From positions 87,109 through 151,108 of the forward strand of contig NZ_MJGV01000057.1 in assembly GCF_001865015.1 (NCBI RefSeq): DNA of 64,000 nt. Direction: 5' to 3'. Both the position numbers and the translations under genes were made by a program. This document shows, one piece after another, positions 53,614 to 61,357 of the stretch (positions are counted from its first letter, which is position 1; each line of letters opens with the position of its first letter). The DNA is from Curtobacterium sp. MMLR14_010 (GTDB taxonomy: Bacteria; Actinomycetota; Actinomycetes; Actinomycetales; Microbacteriaceae). The notes beneath the pieces were generated by a model. That model was not told the DNA's origin. It ran no database searches and worked only from the letters and a program-made list of their open reading frames with translations.

Positions 53614-54080
53614 CCTCGCTCGACCAGGTCCGCGACCGGGCCGAGGAGCTGCTGCGCCTGCACCTCGGCGGCGGTTCGTGGTCGTTCGGCTTCGACCACG
53701 CGAAGACCCGCGCCGGGCAGTGCGACTTCGCGAAGCGCCGGATCACGGTCAGCCGGCACCTGGCGGCACGGTTCTCCGACGAGGACGTCGAGCAGGTCCT
53801 GCTGCACGAGGTCGCCCACGCGCTGAGCGGCGCCCGCGCCGGACACGGACCGACCTGGCGGCGCACCGCTCGGTCGATCGGGTACACCGGGTCGCGGCTG
53901 CACGACGGGCCGATCGCCAGCGAGCTCGCGCCGTGGGTGGGGACCTGCCCTGCCGGCCACGAGCACTACCGCTACCGGACGCCGACCAGACCCCTGGCCT
54001 GCGCGAAGTGCTCCCGGCGGTTCGACGAGCGTCACCTCATCACGTGGGCTCGCCAACAGGAGCGCGAACCGACCTACTAG
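53610..54080 (+). CDS. SprT-like zinc metallopeptidase
   Basis: 156 aa. The active-site helix LLHEVAHALSGARAGHGPTW provides His66, Glu67, His70 and His79. The preceding AKTRAGQCDFAKRRITVSRH matches the SprT-like fold. A C-terminal zinc ribbon is present (TCPAGHEH...ACAKCSRRFD with Cys114, Cys132 and Cys135). Related SPRTN proteases degrade DNA-protein crosslinks; bacterial substrates are unknown. GTG start, coupled to the TPR gene. Confidence 0.88.
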   Translation: MTSLDQVRDRAEELLRLHLGGGSWSFGFDHAKTRAGQCDFAKRRITVSRHLAARFSDEDVEQVLLHEVAHALSGARAGHGPTWRRTARSIGYTGSRLHDGPIASELAPWVGTCPAGHEHYRYRTPTRPLACAKCSRRFDERHLITWARQQEREPTY

Positions 54081-54089
54081 CCTGGCCGG

Positions 54090-54785
54090 ATGCACACGGG
54101 GCAGCACATCCGCACGGACTCGGGCTCGTCGTGGTTCTTCGACGCCGGACGGATCGCGCTCGACTTCGCGCACACCGGTGGCTTCGCCGACGACCCCGAC
54201 GGCCGACGCCCGCGGTCACGGCTCGGCGAGCTCCTGATGACGCCGGCCGACCTCGACGAGTGGCTCAGCGAGCACACCGAGCCCATCGACGTCGGCGCGA
54301 ACGCCCGCGAGCTCCAGGACGCCCGCGCCCTCCGTGCCGCCATCGGCCGCCTCGCGGTCGCGGCAGCCCCCGCACCGGCCTCGTCCGCGGCGGACCGGGC
54401 CGCCGTGGCGGCAGGACTCCGCGCTGGTGGCGGCCGCACGCGTCCCACGCCCGACGACATCGACACCGTCAACCTGTTCGCCGCCCTGCCGGACGTGCCC
54501 CCGAGCCTCCCGGGTGGACGGCGCCGGGCCGGCGCCAACCGTGTCCGGCTCACCCAGGCGCTGTCGAGCGTCGCTCGCGACGCCGTGTCCCTGTTCACCG
54601 AGGTCGGCTTCGACGACGTCGAGGCCGACGGCCGACCCACCCGGCTGAGCCGGTGCTCGGCGCCGGACTGCGGGCTGGTGTTCTACGACTCCTCGCGCGG
54701 CGGCACCCGTCGCTGGTGCGCGATGCAGCGCTGCGGCAACCGCGCCAAGGTGCGCGCACACCGCGCCCGTCGCGCGGCGGCCTGA
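54090..54785 (+). CDS. ABATE/CGNR zinc-finger transcriptional regulator
   Basis: 231 aa. N-terminal ABATE (DUF1470) domain (WFFDAGRIALDFAHTGGF, ELLMTPADLDEWLSEH). The C-terminal CGNR zinc finger has Cys189, Cys194, Cys210 and Cys215 in CSAPDCGLVFYDSS and RRWCAMQRCGNRAKVRAHRA. Family members are thought to be ligand-responsive DNA-binding proteins. It starts 9 nt after the SprT-like gene. A CCGGGAGGCTCGG motif inside the gene encodes PPSLPGG. Confidence 0.9.
   Translation: MHTGQHIRTDSGSSWFFDAGRIALDFAHTGGFADDPDGRRPRSRLGELLMTPADLDEWLSEHTEPIDVGANARELQDARALRAAIGRLAVAAAPAPASSAADRAAVAAGLRAGGGRTRPTPDDIDTVNLFAALPDVPPSLPGGRRRAGANRVRLTQALSSVARDAVSLFTEVGFDDVEADGRPTRLSRCSAPDCGLVFYDSSRGGTRRWCAMQRCGNRAKVRAHRARRAAA
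54501..54513 (-). repeat. CCGGGAGGCTCGG motif, copy 4
   Basis: Exact copy on the minus strand inside the CGNR regulator gene, in the linker between its two domains. Confidence 0.7.
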
Positions 54786-54792
54786 CCCGCTG

Positions 54793-55362
54793 CTACGCGT
54801 CGGATGCGCGCCAGGTGATCGTCGAGTCGCCTTCCAGGCCCTCGTCGACCGGTGCTGCGCGCAGGTAGCTGACCGCGTCGACGGTGCTGCCCCGCGGTGC
54901 GAGGAGGACGGCGCAGACGTCAGCGGTCCCGTCGGCGGTGAGCGCCTCGGCGATCGCCGATCGGTCGAACGGGCAGGCGTCCTGCAGGACGGCGTTCCGG
55001 TCGGCCGGGTCGAGCTCGGGACCCGCCTGCAGCCGGTCGCCGGCGCGGAGTCCCCAGGCGTCGTTGGCCAGGTCGCCGACGGCGTCCGTGTCGAAGGTGC
55101 CGCTCTCGGTGCGCACGGTGAAGTGCGCCAGGTAGGCGTCGTCCCCCTTCGGGTCGAGCCCGAACTGGTCCATCGCCCGGGCGGTCACACGCTCCACCTT
55201 CGTTGCCCGGATGTCGAGCTGGCCGTGGAACGCGGAGCCGTTGAGCTTCGTGGTCACGGCGTCGCCGAGGTCGTGGCCGCCCTGGGCGCACCCGGTGAGC
55301 GTCATGGCGGCGGCGATGGTGAGCGCCCCAGCCGTGGTCAGTCGTGCTGCGGTCCCCTGCAT
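54793..55362 (-). CDS. Lipoprotein, unknown function
   Basis: 189 aa. The signal peptide AGALTIAAAMTLTGCAQGG ends in a lipobox with Cys25. The mature part has two Cys (QDACPFDR and TADVCAVLL) that could pair, and no recognised catalytic motif. It is convergent with the CGNR gene, with stops 7 nt apart. Ordinary codon use. Confidence 0.78.
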   Translation of the reverse strand: MQGTAARLTTAGALTIAAAMTLTGCAQGGHDLGDAVTTKLNGSAFHGQLDIRATKVERVTARAMDQFGLDPKGDDAYLAHFTVRTESGTFDTDAVGDLANDAWGLRAGDRLQAGPELDPADRNAVLQDACPFDRSAIAEALTADGTADVCAVLLAPRGSTVDAVSYLRAAPVDEGLEGDSTITWRASDA

Positions 55363-55381
55363 GGTCGACCACGGTAGTCAG

Positions 55382-55394
55382 CCGGGAGGCTCGG
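55382..55394 (+). repeat. CCGGGAGGCTCGG motif, copy 5
   Basis: Exact copy on the plus strand in the divergent gap between the lipoprotein gene and mntH, the only one of the five exact copies outside a gene. Confidence 0.7.
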
Positions 55395-55440
55395 GGCACG
55401 TCCTCGACGGAAGCTCGGCTGTCCGTCGGGTTGCGAACGA

Positions 55441-55469
55441 CCGAATTCCGGGATTCGGCCTCCCGAATC
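55441..55469 (+). promoter_or_regulatory. Operator-like triple half-site upstream of mntH
   Basis: Three half-sites alternate in direction: CCGAAT (55441-55446), ATTCGG (55453-55458) and CCGAAT (55463-55468). The last two extend to GATTCGG/CCGAATC, a 7-bp inverted repeat with a 4-nt spacer. It lies 20 nt before the mntH start, where a metal-responsive repressor would be expected. The regulator is not identified. Confidence 0.45.
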
Positions 55470-55488
55470 CTCTGGCATGCTCGGCACC

Positions 55489-56742
55489 ATGACCGACATC
55501 GTCACCCCGCGCCGTGCACCCGCCGGCGGTCCGCGGAAGCGTGCGGCCGGCCTGACGCTCCTCGGGCCCGCGTTCGTCGCCGCGATCGCCTACGTCGACC
55601 CCGGCAACGTCGCCGCGAACCTCACCGCGGGGGCGCAGTACGGCTACCTGCTGCTCTGGGTCCTCGTCGCCGCGAACGCCAGCGCCGTGGTCGTCCAGTA
55701 CCTGTCCGCCAAGCTCGGGGTGGTCACCGGACGGTCGCTGCCGGAGCTGCTCGGGCTGAAGATGCGCCGGACCCCGCGGCTGCTGTTCTGGGCGCAGGCC
55801 GAGGTGGTGGCCGCCGCGACCGACGTGGCCGAGGTGATCGGCGGCGCGCTGGCCCTGCACCTGCTGTTCGGCCTGCCGCTCGTCGTCGGTGGCGTCATCA
55901 CCGGGGTCGTCTCGATGGCGATCCTCGTGCTGCAAAACCGGCGGGGCGCCCGCACGTTCGAGGTCGTCGTCACGTCGATGCTCGCGATCCTGACCGTGGG
56001 CTTCTGCGCGGGGCTGCTCTTCGCACAGGTGTCACCGGGTGAGCTGGTGTCCGGCCTGGTCCCGCGGTTCGAGGGCACCCGGTCGGTGATGCTCGCAGCG
56101 TCGATGCTCGGGGCGACGGTGATGCCGCACGCGGTGTACCTGCACTCAGCCCTCGCCCGCGACCGGCACGGCGACACCCCCGCGGGACCGGAGCGCCGGC
56201 GGGTCCTCGTCGCGACGCGGTGGGACGTCGCGCTGGCACTGATCGTCGCGGGCGGCGTGAACGTCTGCATGCTCGTGCTCGCCGCGGCGACGCTGCCGGG
56301 GGTCGCCGGCACGGACACCATCCCGGGCGCGCAGGCCGCGATCGCCGCGAACGTCGGGCCGGTCGTCGGGGTGCTCTTCGCCGTGGGGCTGCTCGCGTCG
56401 GGCCTGGCCTCGACCTCGGTGGGCTGCATGGCCGGCGCGGAGATCATGCACGGGCTGCTGCACGTGCGGGTCCCGCTGCTCGCCCGGCGCCTGGTGACCC
56501 TGGTGCCGGCGCTCGTCCTGCTGGCGGTCGGCGCCGACCCGACGATGCTGCTCGTGGTGAGCCAGGTCGTGCTGAGCTTCGGGATCGCCTTCGCGCTCGT
56601 GCCGCTCGTGGTCTACACGTCCAGGCGGAGCGTCATGGGCACCGACGTCAACGCCGCGATCACCCGCGTCGTGGCGTGGGTGATCGCGGCGGTGATCGTC
56701 GCGTTGAACGTGGCCCTGGTGGTGCTCACGTTCGTCGGCTGA
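55489..56742 (+). CDS. mntH: Nramp-family divalent metal (Mn2+/Fe2+) transporter
   Basis: 417 aa, eleven predicted membrane helices. Proton-coupled metal uptake. The metal-binding DPGN motif is at residues 37-40 (AAIAYVDPGNVAANLTAGAQ), and the second motif MPHAVYLHSAL in helix 6 supplies the Met and His. It starts with the ATG giving MTDIVTPRRA; another ATG four codons upstream is possible. It has operator-like repeats just upstream. Confidence 0.94.
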   Translation: MTDIVTPRRAPAGGPRKRAAGLTLLGPAFVAAIAYVDPGNVAANLTAGAQYGYLLLWVLVAANASAVVVQYLSAKLGVVTGRSLPELLGLKMRRTPRLLFWAQAEVVAAATDVAEVIGGALALHLLFGLPLVVGGVITGVVSMAILVLQNRRGARTFEVVVTSMLAILTVGFCAGLLFAQVSPGELVSGLVPRFEGTRSVMLAASMLGATVMPHAVYLHSALARDRHGDTPAGPERRRVLVATRWDVALALIVAGGVNVCMLVLAAATLPGVAGTDTIPGAQAAIAANVGPVVGVLFAVGLLASGLASTSVGCMAGAEIMHGLLHVRVPLLARRLVTLVPALVLLAVGADPTMLLVVSQVVLSFGIAFALVPLVVYTSRRSVMGTDVNAAITRVVAWVIAAVIVALNVALVVLTFVG

Positions 56743-56750
56743 GCCCGGGG

Positions 56751-57053
56751 CTACTCGACGACGCGGACGCCCTTCCAGAACGCCACGTAGCCGCTGTAGT
56801 CCTTGCCCACCCGGTCGAAGGACGACGGGATCGGGGTCGGGTACGACCAGGCGCTGTCCTTGAGCGACTGCCCGTCGACGTTCACGGTGAAGTACTGCGT
56901 GTCGCCCTTCCACGGGCAGTGGTACTGCGTGTCGGTCTCGGTGAAGAGCTCGGTCTTCACGCTCGACGGCGGGAAGTACCAGTTGCCCTCGATCTTGATG
57001 AGGTCGTCCTCGGATGCCTCTGCGATGACGGTGTCGCCGACGACTGCCTTCAT
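56751..57053 (-). CDS. DUF427 protein
   Basis: 100 aa, a single DUF427 domain: MKAVVGDTVIAEASEDDLIK, GNWYFPPSSV, THYHC-like TDTQYHCPWKGDTQYFTV, and DSAWSYPTPIPSS. The domain is widespread in actinobacteria and fungi, with a conserved surface but no established activity. It is convergent with mntH, stops 8 nt apart. Confidence 0.9.
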   Translation of the reverse strand: MKAVVGDTVIAEASEDDLIKIEGNWYFPPSSVKTELFTETDTQYHCPWKGDTQYFTVNVDGQSLKDSAWSYPTPIPSSFDRVGKDYSGYVAFWKGVRVVE

Positions 57054-57111
57054 GATGTGCTCCTCGTGCCGTGCCCGCGATCCGGTGACCGCTGGCGTGA
57101 TGGCTGGAACG

Positions 57112-57717
57112 CTACGCCCGGCTGGTGTGTTCCCCGGGCCGGACGGTCAGGAGCTCCGGCCCCGAGGCGAGCGCCGCCTGCACCCGCTCCGGTCCGAGCT
57201 CCCGCGCCGCCTCGGACGCGGAGACCAGGTGGCGGACGGCCCGTCGGAGTCCGGTGAACGCGGCGCAGGCGGCGGCGGCCTCCGGCGAGCAGTGGTCGAT
57301 CCCGACCGCCGTCAGCGCGTCGACGACGGCACCGGCGCCGAGCAGGTCCTCGACGGCGAAACCGGGAGCGTCCGGCACGTCGACGGACTCCCCGGCCGCC
57401 TCGGCGGCGTCGTCCCCGACGGGCGTCGGAGCGGTGCCGGCAGCGATCACCGCGACGACACAGCGGTCACCGAGAGCAGCCTGGAGGCTCGTCACGCGGT
57501 CCGCGACCGTCGTCGCGTTGCCGAGGTGGCCGACGACGACCTCCGCCCCGGCCGGCACCGCGCGGCGCACGGCCCGGTGGGTGGCGTCGTCGTCGGCGCC
57601 CGGCGACGGCAGGACGTCCGTCCAGACGACCAGGTGCGCCCCGACGGCGACCCGACGGGCATCGGCGATGCCCCACCCGAAGCGGACCTGGTACTGCTGC
57701 TGGCCTCGTTCACGCAC
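57112..57717 (-). CDS. ComB-like protein (2-phosphosulfolactate phosphatase family)
   Basis: 201 aa. QVRFGWGIADARRVAVGAHL and VVWTDVLPS at the start, and FAVEDLLGAGAVVDALTAVG with CSPEAAAACAAF near the end, follow the ComB family. ComB dephosphorylates phosphosulfolactate in coenzyme M synthesis in archaea, but no other coenzyme M gene is present here, so the substrate probably differs. The GTG start is chosen by family similarity; the ribosome site is weak. Confidence 0.72.
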   Translation of the reverse strand: MRERGQQQYQVRFGWGIADARRVAVGAHLVVWTDVLPSPGADDDATHRAVRRAVPAGAEVVVGHLGNATTVADRVTSLQAALGDRCVVAVIAAGTAPTPVGDDAAEAAGESVDVPDAPGFAVEDLLGAGAVVDALTAVGIDHCSPEAAAACAAFTGLRRAVRHLVSASEAARELGPERVQAALASGPELLTVRPGEHTSRA

Positions 57718-57813
57718 CTCGTCACGATAACCGCTGTGGAGGACCTGTCCTTCTTCACAGGTGATGCGCTCTCGCACCGTTCGGCAGCAGGGCCGCCAGT
57801 ACGATCGACTCCC

Positions 57814-58446
57814 ATGGAGATCGCCCCCGCACCGACCCTGACCGGTGACCGCGTCACGCTCGAGCCACTCGGCCCCGAGCACGCGGACGACCTCCGCGCG
57901 GCGGTCGCCGACGGGGACCTCTGGCGCACCTGGTACACGGCGATCCCCTCCCCGGCGCAGGTCGACGACGAGATCGAGCGGCGTCTGGCCGAGCAGACCG
58001 CCGGCCGGATGGTGCCGTTCGCCGTGCGCGACCGGCCGACCGGGCGCGTGGTGGGCTCGACGACGTTCATGGCGGTCGACACCGCCAACCGCCGGGTCGA
58101 GATCGGGTCGACGTTCCTGGCGCGGTCGGCGCAGCGGTCCGGGATCAACACCGAGTCGAAGCTGCTGATGCTCTCGCAGGCGTTCGACGTCTGGCAGTGC
58201 ATCGCGGTCGAGTTCCGCACGCACTGGCACAACCAGCAGTCCCGCGCCGCGATCGCCCGGCTCGGCGCCAAGCAGGACGGTGTCCTCCGCAACCACCAGA
58301 TCGGGCGGGACGGCACCCTCCGCGACACCGTGGTCTTCTCGATCACCGCGTCCGAGTGGCCCACCGTCCGGCTGTCCCTGGCCGAGCGCCTCCGGCAGCA
58401 CGACCGGGCCGAGGGCTCCCGTCGGCGCTCCGCCCGGCACGCCTGA
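57814..58446 (+). CDS. GNAT acetyltransferase, RimJ/RimL type
   Basis: 210 aa. LTGDRVTLEPLGPEHADDLR is the N-terminal strand-helix; VGSTTFMAVDTANRRVEIGS and the acetyl-CoA loop ARSAQRSGINTESKLLMLSQ follow. The C-terminal EFRTHWHNQQSRAAIARLGA is typical of N-terminal or small-molecule acetyltransferases. Substrate unknown. It is divergent from the ComB-like gene. Confidence 0.9.
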   Translation: MEIAPAPTLTGDRVTLEPLGPEHADDLRAAVADGDLWRTWYTAIPSPAQVDDEIERRLAEQTAGRMVPFAVRDRPTGRVVGSTTFMAVDTANRRVEIGSTFLARSAQRSGINTESKLLMLSQAFDVWQCIAVEFRTHWHNQQSRAAIARLGAKQDGVLRNHQIGRDGTLRDTVVFSITASEWPTVRLSLAERLRQHDRAEGSRRRSARHA

Positions 58447-58490
58447 CCCGGCACGGGCCGGCAGCAGCGCCGCGGCGTACGGTCGGCGTC

Positions 58491-58967
58491 ATGCACGTCG
58501 GTCTCCGCCTCGTCCTCGACGCCCCGGTCGCGTCCGTCCGTGACGCCCTGATGGCCCCGGCGGTGATGGTGGGCGTGACCAAGCCGTTCCTGGTCTACCG
58601 CTCGCTCGCCCCCGAGGGCTTCCCGCGCCGCTGGACCCCCGGGCAGCCGCACCCGATCGCCGCGAGTGCCTTCGGCGTCGTGCCGAGCGGTGCGAGCCAC
58701 GTGGACATCGACCGGTACGAGGTCGACGGCGTCCCCGTGCAGCGCGACAACGGCGGCGGCACGAGCGGCCTGTTCGCCCGGATGGACATGCGGCATCGGA
58801 TGGCCGCGACCGAGCTCCCCGACGGGAAGACCCTGTTCGTCGACCGGCTCGACTACCGGATGCGTCCGGCCGTGCTCGGCATCGCGCTCTGGCCCGGCAT
58901 GTGGGTCATCTGGCAGTGGCGGGCGATCCGGATGCGGGCGCAGGCGCCGTCCTGGCCGCCGGCCTGA
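58491..58967 (+). CDS. SRPBCC-like (polyketide cyclase fold) protein
   Basis: 158 aa. MHVGLRLVLDAPVASVRDAL begins a START/SRPBCC-like beta-helix-beta pattern, and the C-terminal helix GIALWPGMWVIWQWRAIRMR closes it. These proteins bind hydrophobic ligands. The family match is by fold pattern only, so this is moderate. It follows the GNAT gene by 44 nt on the same strand. Confidence 0.6.
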   Translation: MHVGLRLVLDAPVASVRDALMAPAVMVGVTKPFLVYRSLAPEGFPRRWTPGQPHPIAASAFGVVPSGASHVDIDRYEVDGVPVQRDNGGGTSGLFARMDMRHRMAATELPDGKTLFVDRLDYRMRPAVLGIALWPGMWVIWQWRAIRMRAQAPSWPPA

Positions 58968-59136
58968 CGGCACACTGCCGACCGACGCGGCACCGCCGCG
59001 TTGACCGGACTCGCGTCGCTGAGCCGCCCCGTGCCGTGGACCTGTCACGGAGCGGGCTGGACAGGACACGCCGACCGGACCCGGGCCTCCCGTCAGCCCT
59101 GGTGGCCGGGAGCGCGACGGGCGTAGCCTCGTCCCT

Positions 59137-59784
59137 GTGAGCCAGACGCGCCCCCAGGAGCCGACGACCGACGACCGCGTGCACAGCACGATGGCGACCG
59201 TGGACTGGCGGCGCATGACGTTCGACCTGTACCGCCGGGTCCGCGCGACAGCCGACCCGGAGACGGCACACGCGCTGTGGCGCGAGACCCGTGACGCGAT
59301 GTTCGCCGAGCACCCCGCCAGCCCGCTCCTCGACGAGGACGCCCGCGACTTCGAGGAGCTCCCCGTGCCGGCGTACGACCCGGCGTGGCGCTTCCGGGCC
59401 CGCATCGAGGCCGCCGAGCCGCAGGTGCTCGACGTCGAGACGGGCACCGACGGCATCGTGCACTTCGACCGCCTCGGCGTGGTCTCCCTGGCCGGCATCG
59501 GCACGCTCGACGTGTGGTCCCACGGCGGCTACGCGGGCGGCGTCTTCGTGCCCGTCAAGGACGCCAGTGCCGGCAAGGCGCGCGGCACGTACGGCGGTGG
59601 GCGCTACCTGCTCGACACGATCAAGGGCTCCGACCTCGGTGGGGACGACGGCGAGCTCGTGCTCGACTTCAACTTCGCGTACAACCCCTCGTGCGCGTAC
59701 GACCCGGCGTGGGCGTGCCCGCTCGCGCCTCCCGGCAACACCGTCGCGGTGCCGATCCCCGTCGGCGAGCAGTACGACTTCTAG
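59137..59784 (+). CDS. DUF1684 protein
   Basis: 215 aa, cytoplasmic. The DUF1684 signature is in the second half: GGRYLLDTIKGSD, LVLDFNFAYNPSCAYDPAWA and CPLAPPGNTVAVPIPVGE. The domain is common in actinobacteria; its activity is unknown, though the conserved Asp/Asn/Cys cluster suggests a small-molecule site. GTG start. The GntR-type gene begins 11 nt after it, so the two are probably co-transcribed. Confidence 0.88.
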   Translation: MSQTRPQEPTTDDRVHSTMATVDWRRMTFDLYRRVRATADPETAHALWRETRDAMFAEHPASPLLDEDARDFEELPVPAYDPAWRFRARIEAAEPQVLDVETGTDGIVHFDRLGVVSLAGIGTLDVWSHGGYAGGVFVPVKDASAGKARGTYGGGRYLLDTIKGSDLGGDDGELVLDFNFAYNPSCAYDPAWACPLAPPGNTVAVPIPVGEQYDF

Positions 59785-59795
59785 GAGCTTCCGAC

Positions 59796-60161
59796 ATGTC
59801 GACGACGAGCCTGGTGGCACTCGACCCCGGCGGCCGCATCCCGCCCTTCGAACAGGTGCGCTCCCAGATCGCGGCGCAGATCGCCGCCGGCTACCTGGTC
59901 GACGGCGAACGGCTGCCGAGCGTGCGGTCGCTCGCGGACGACCTGCGACTCGCTCCCGGCACGGTCGCGAAGGCGTACCAGCTGCTCGAGGAGTCGGGGC
60001 TCGTGCAGACCGCGCGCGGAGCCGGCACCCGCGTGGTCCGGCCGGCAGCGGTGCCGGACGAGGTCGCCGCGGCGATCCGTGCGGTGGTCACCGAGGCCCG
60101 TGCAGCGGGGCTCTCCGCCGACCAGGCGGCCGCCGCGCTCCGGGACGCCTGGCCCGCGTAG
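59796..60161 (+). CDS. GntR-family regulator, YtrA subfamily
   Basis: 121 aa. Winged-helix domain, IPPFEQVRSQIAAQIAAGYL to LAPGTVAKAYQLLEESGLVQ, with a short C-terminal dimerisation helix and no ligand domain, as in YtrA regulators. AGGAG precedes the ATG. YtrA genes usually sit beside ABC transporter genes; here the neighbours are DUF1684 and a GH114-like lipoprotein, so its target is unclear. Confidence 0.9.
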   Translation: MSTTSLVALDPGGRIPPFEQVRSQIAAQIAAGYLVDGERLPSVRSLADDLRLAPGTVAKAYQLLEESGLVQTARGAGTRVVRPAAVPDEVAAAIRAVVTEARAAGLSADQAAAALRDAWPA

Positions 60162-60197
60162 GGACCACGTCCGCTGGACGCGGCGGATCCGCTGCGC

Positions 60198-61016
60198 TCA
60201 GCAGTGGCGGAAGACGTACGCCGAGTCGCCCTTCGGCACCAGGTCGCGATCGCGCAGGATCGTCATCGCCGGTCGGTCCCGCATCGCGCACACGGCCGAC
60301 CACGTCGGCTTCAGCGTGTCCGCGTACTCGACGTCGATGACCCGCTTGCCGTAGACGTCCGTGTACGCCGAGCACTCCCGGTACTGCACGCACTCCTCGG
60401 CGACCGCGAAGTCGAACCCGGCGGTCCGCTTGCCGGCCGTGCCGAGCTGCGGGGTGTTCTTCTGCGCCGCCGCCATCCCCTCGCGGTGCACCGCCGCGAC
60501 GAGGGACTTCGCCAGCGCGACGTTGCCCGCCCGCGTCAGCGCGCCCTTCGACCGGGTCCACGAGTCGAGGTTGTCGAACTCGACGGCGTCGAAGCCCCGG
60601 TCCGCACAGCGGGTGATCGCCTTCCCGATGACCTTCGTGATCACAGCACGCTTCGCCGCGGTGCGGGTGTCGAGGAGCATCTCGTCCGGCCAACCGGGGT
60701 CGGACACGGGCTTCCCGCTCGCGGTGCGGAGGACCGCGGAGGGGTACCGCTCCTTCCACATCGCGGCGTCCCCAGGCTGCGTCTGGAAGCCGTTGACGTA
60801 GCAGATGCCGTAGGTGCCCTTCGCCGGGCGCTCGGTGCTGTCGCGCTCGACGACGGTCACGCCGGACGGCGGCGTGTACGCCCCGCCGAGCTGGTAGTCC
60901 GGCACGCCCGAGGTCGGGAGGGGCTCGGGGCTGGCGGCGGCGTCGGTCGCGCAGCCGGCGGTGCCGACCAGGGTGACGAGGAGGACGGCGGGGAGCAGGA
61001 GGGAACGGAGACGCAC
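60198..61016 (-). CDS. GH114-like lipoprotein (putative polygalactosaminidase)
   Basis: 272 aa. The signal LLLPAVLLVTLVGTAGCATD has a lipobox Cys22. The catalytic (beta/alpha)8 domain shows YQLGGAYTPPSGVTVVERDS, KGTYGICYVNGFQTQPGD, and CADRGFDAVEFDNLDSWTRS with the acidic residues expected for a glycosidase of family 114. Four further Cys (GICYV, TRCADRG, EECVQYRECS) may form disulfides. It faces outward and may cleave cationic galactosamine polysaccharide. GTG start, moderate. Confidence 0.82.
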   Translation of the reverse strand: MRLRSLLLPAVLLVTLVGTAGCATDAAASPEPLPTSGVPDYQLGGAYTPPSGVTVVERDSTERPAKGTYGICYVNGFQTQPGDAAMWKERYPSAVLRTASGKPVSDPGWPDEMLLDTRTAAKRAVITKVIGKAITRCADRGFDAVEFDNLDSWTRSKGALTRAGNVALAKSLVAAVHREGMAAAQKNTPQLGTAGKRTAGFDFAVAEECVQYRECSAYTDVYGKRVIDVEYADTLKPTWSAVCAMRDRPAMTILRDRDLVPKGDSAYVFRHC

Positions 61017-61046
61017 GACGACCAGGGTCCCATGCGGTGCCTGCTC

Positions 61047-61076
61047 TTCCGCCGGGTCCCGTCGGAGCGCTACACT
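61047..61076 (+). promoter_or_regulatory. Candidate promoter of the DEAD-box helicase gene
   Basis: TTCCGC (61047-61052), an 18-nt spacer and TACACT (61071-61076). The -10 box is good, the -35 weak. The predicted start near 61083 falls within the first base pairs of a hairpin. Confidence 0.45.
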
Positions 61077-61079
61077 GGC

Positions 61080-61115
61080 CGTACTCGAGGCGCCGATCGC
61101 CTCGTGCGTCGTACG
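61080..61115 (+). promoter_or_regulatory. 5'-terminal stem-loop of the helicase leader
   Basis: CGTAC (61080-61084) pairs with GTACG (61111-61115), and inside it CGAGGCG (61086-61092) pairs with CGCCTCG (61098-61104) around a 5-nt loop. The structure would sit at the very 5' end of the transcript and could stabilise it or respond to temperature. Confidence 0.45.
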
Positions 61116-61357
61116 GACGCCCCCGAAACCTCCCGGTCGAACTCGACCGATGCGTATCGCGCACCACCGCTCCCCCGGAACCCGTCCGGGTGGGACACCG
61201 GTGCCAGGCTCTCTGCTGCGGCGACAGTGCCCGCACCTCCGTGTCCTCTCCAGCAGAGGACGAGCCCGCTCCCCGAGCGGACGACGGACGCGGACATGAT
61301 CCCGCCCGCGCGCCGATCGAGCGCGCACCACGGCCAAATCCGGCCCGAAAGGTCGTC

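Larger units (their letters stand above)
61017..61357 (+). other. Leader and promoter region of the DEAD-box helicase gene
   Basis: About 340 nt with no gene. A candidate promoter lies at 61047-61076 and a stem-loop at 61080-61115, followed by about 240 nt of untranslated leader. Short in-frame peptides exist but none has a ribosome site that I trust. Confidence 0.5.
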
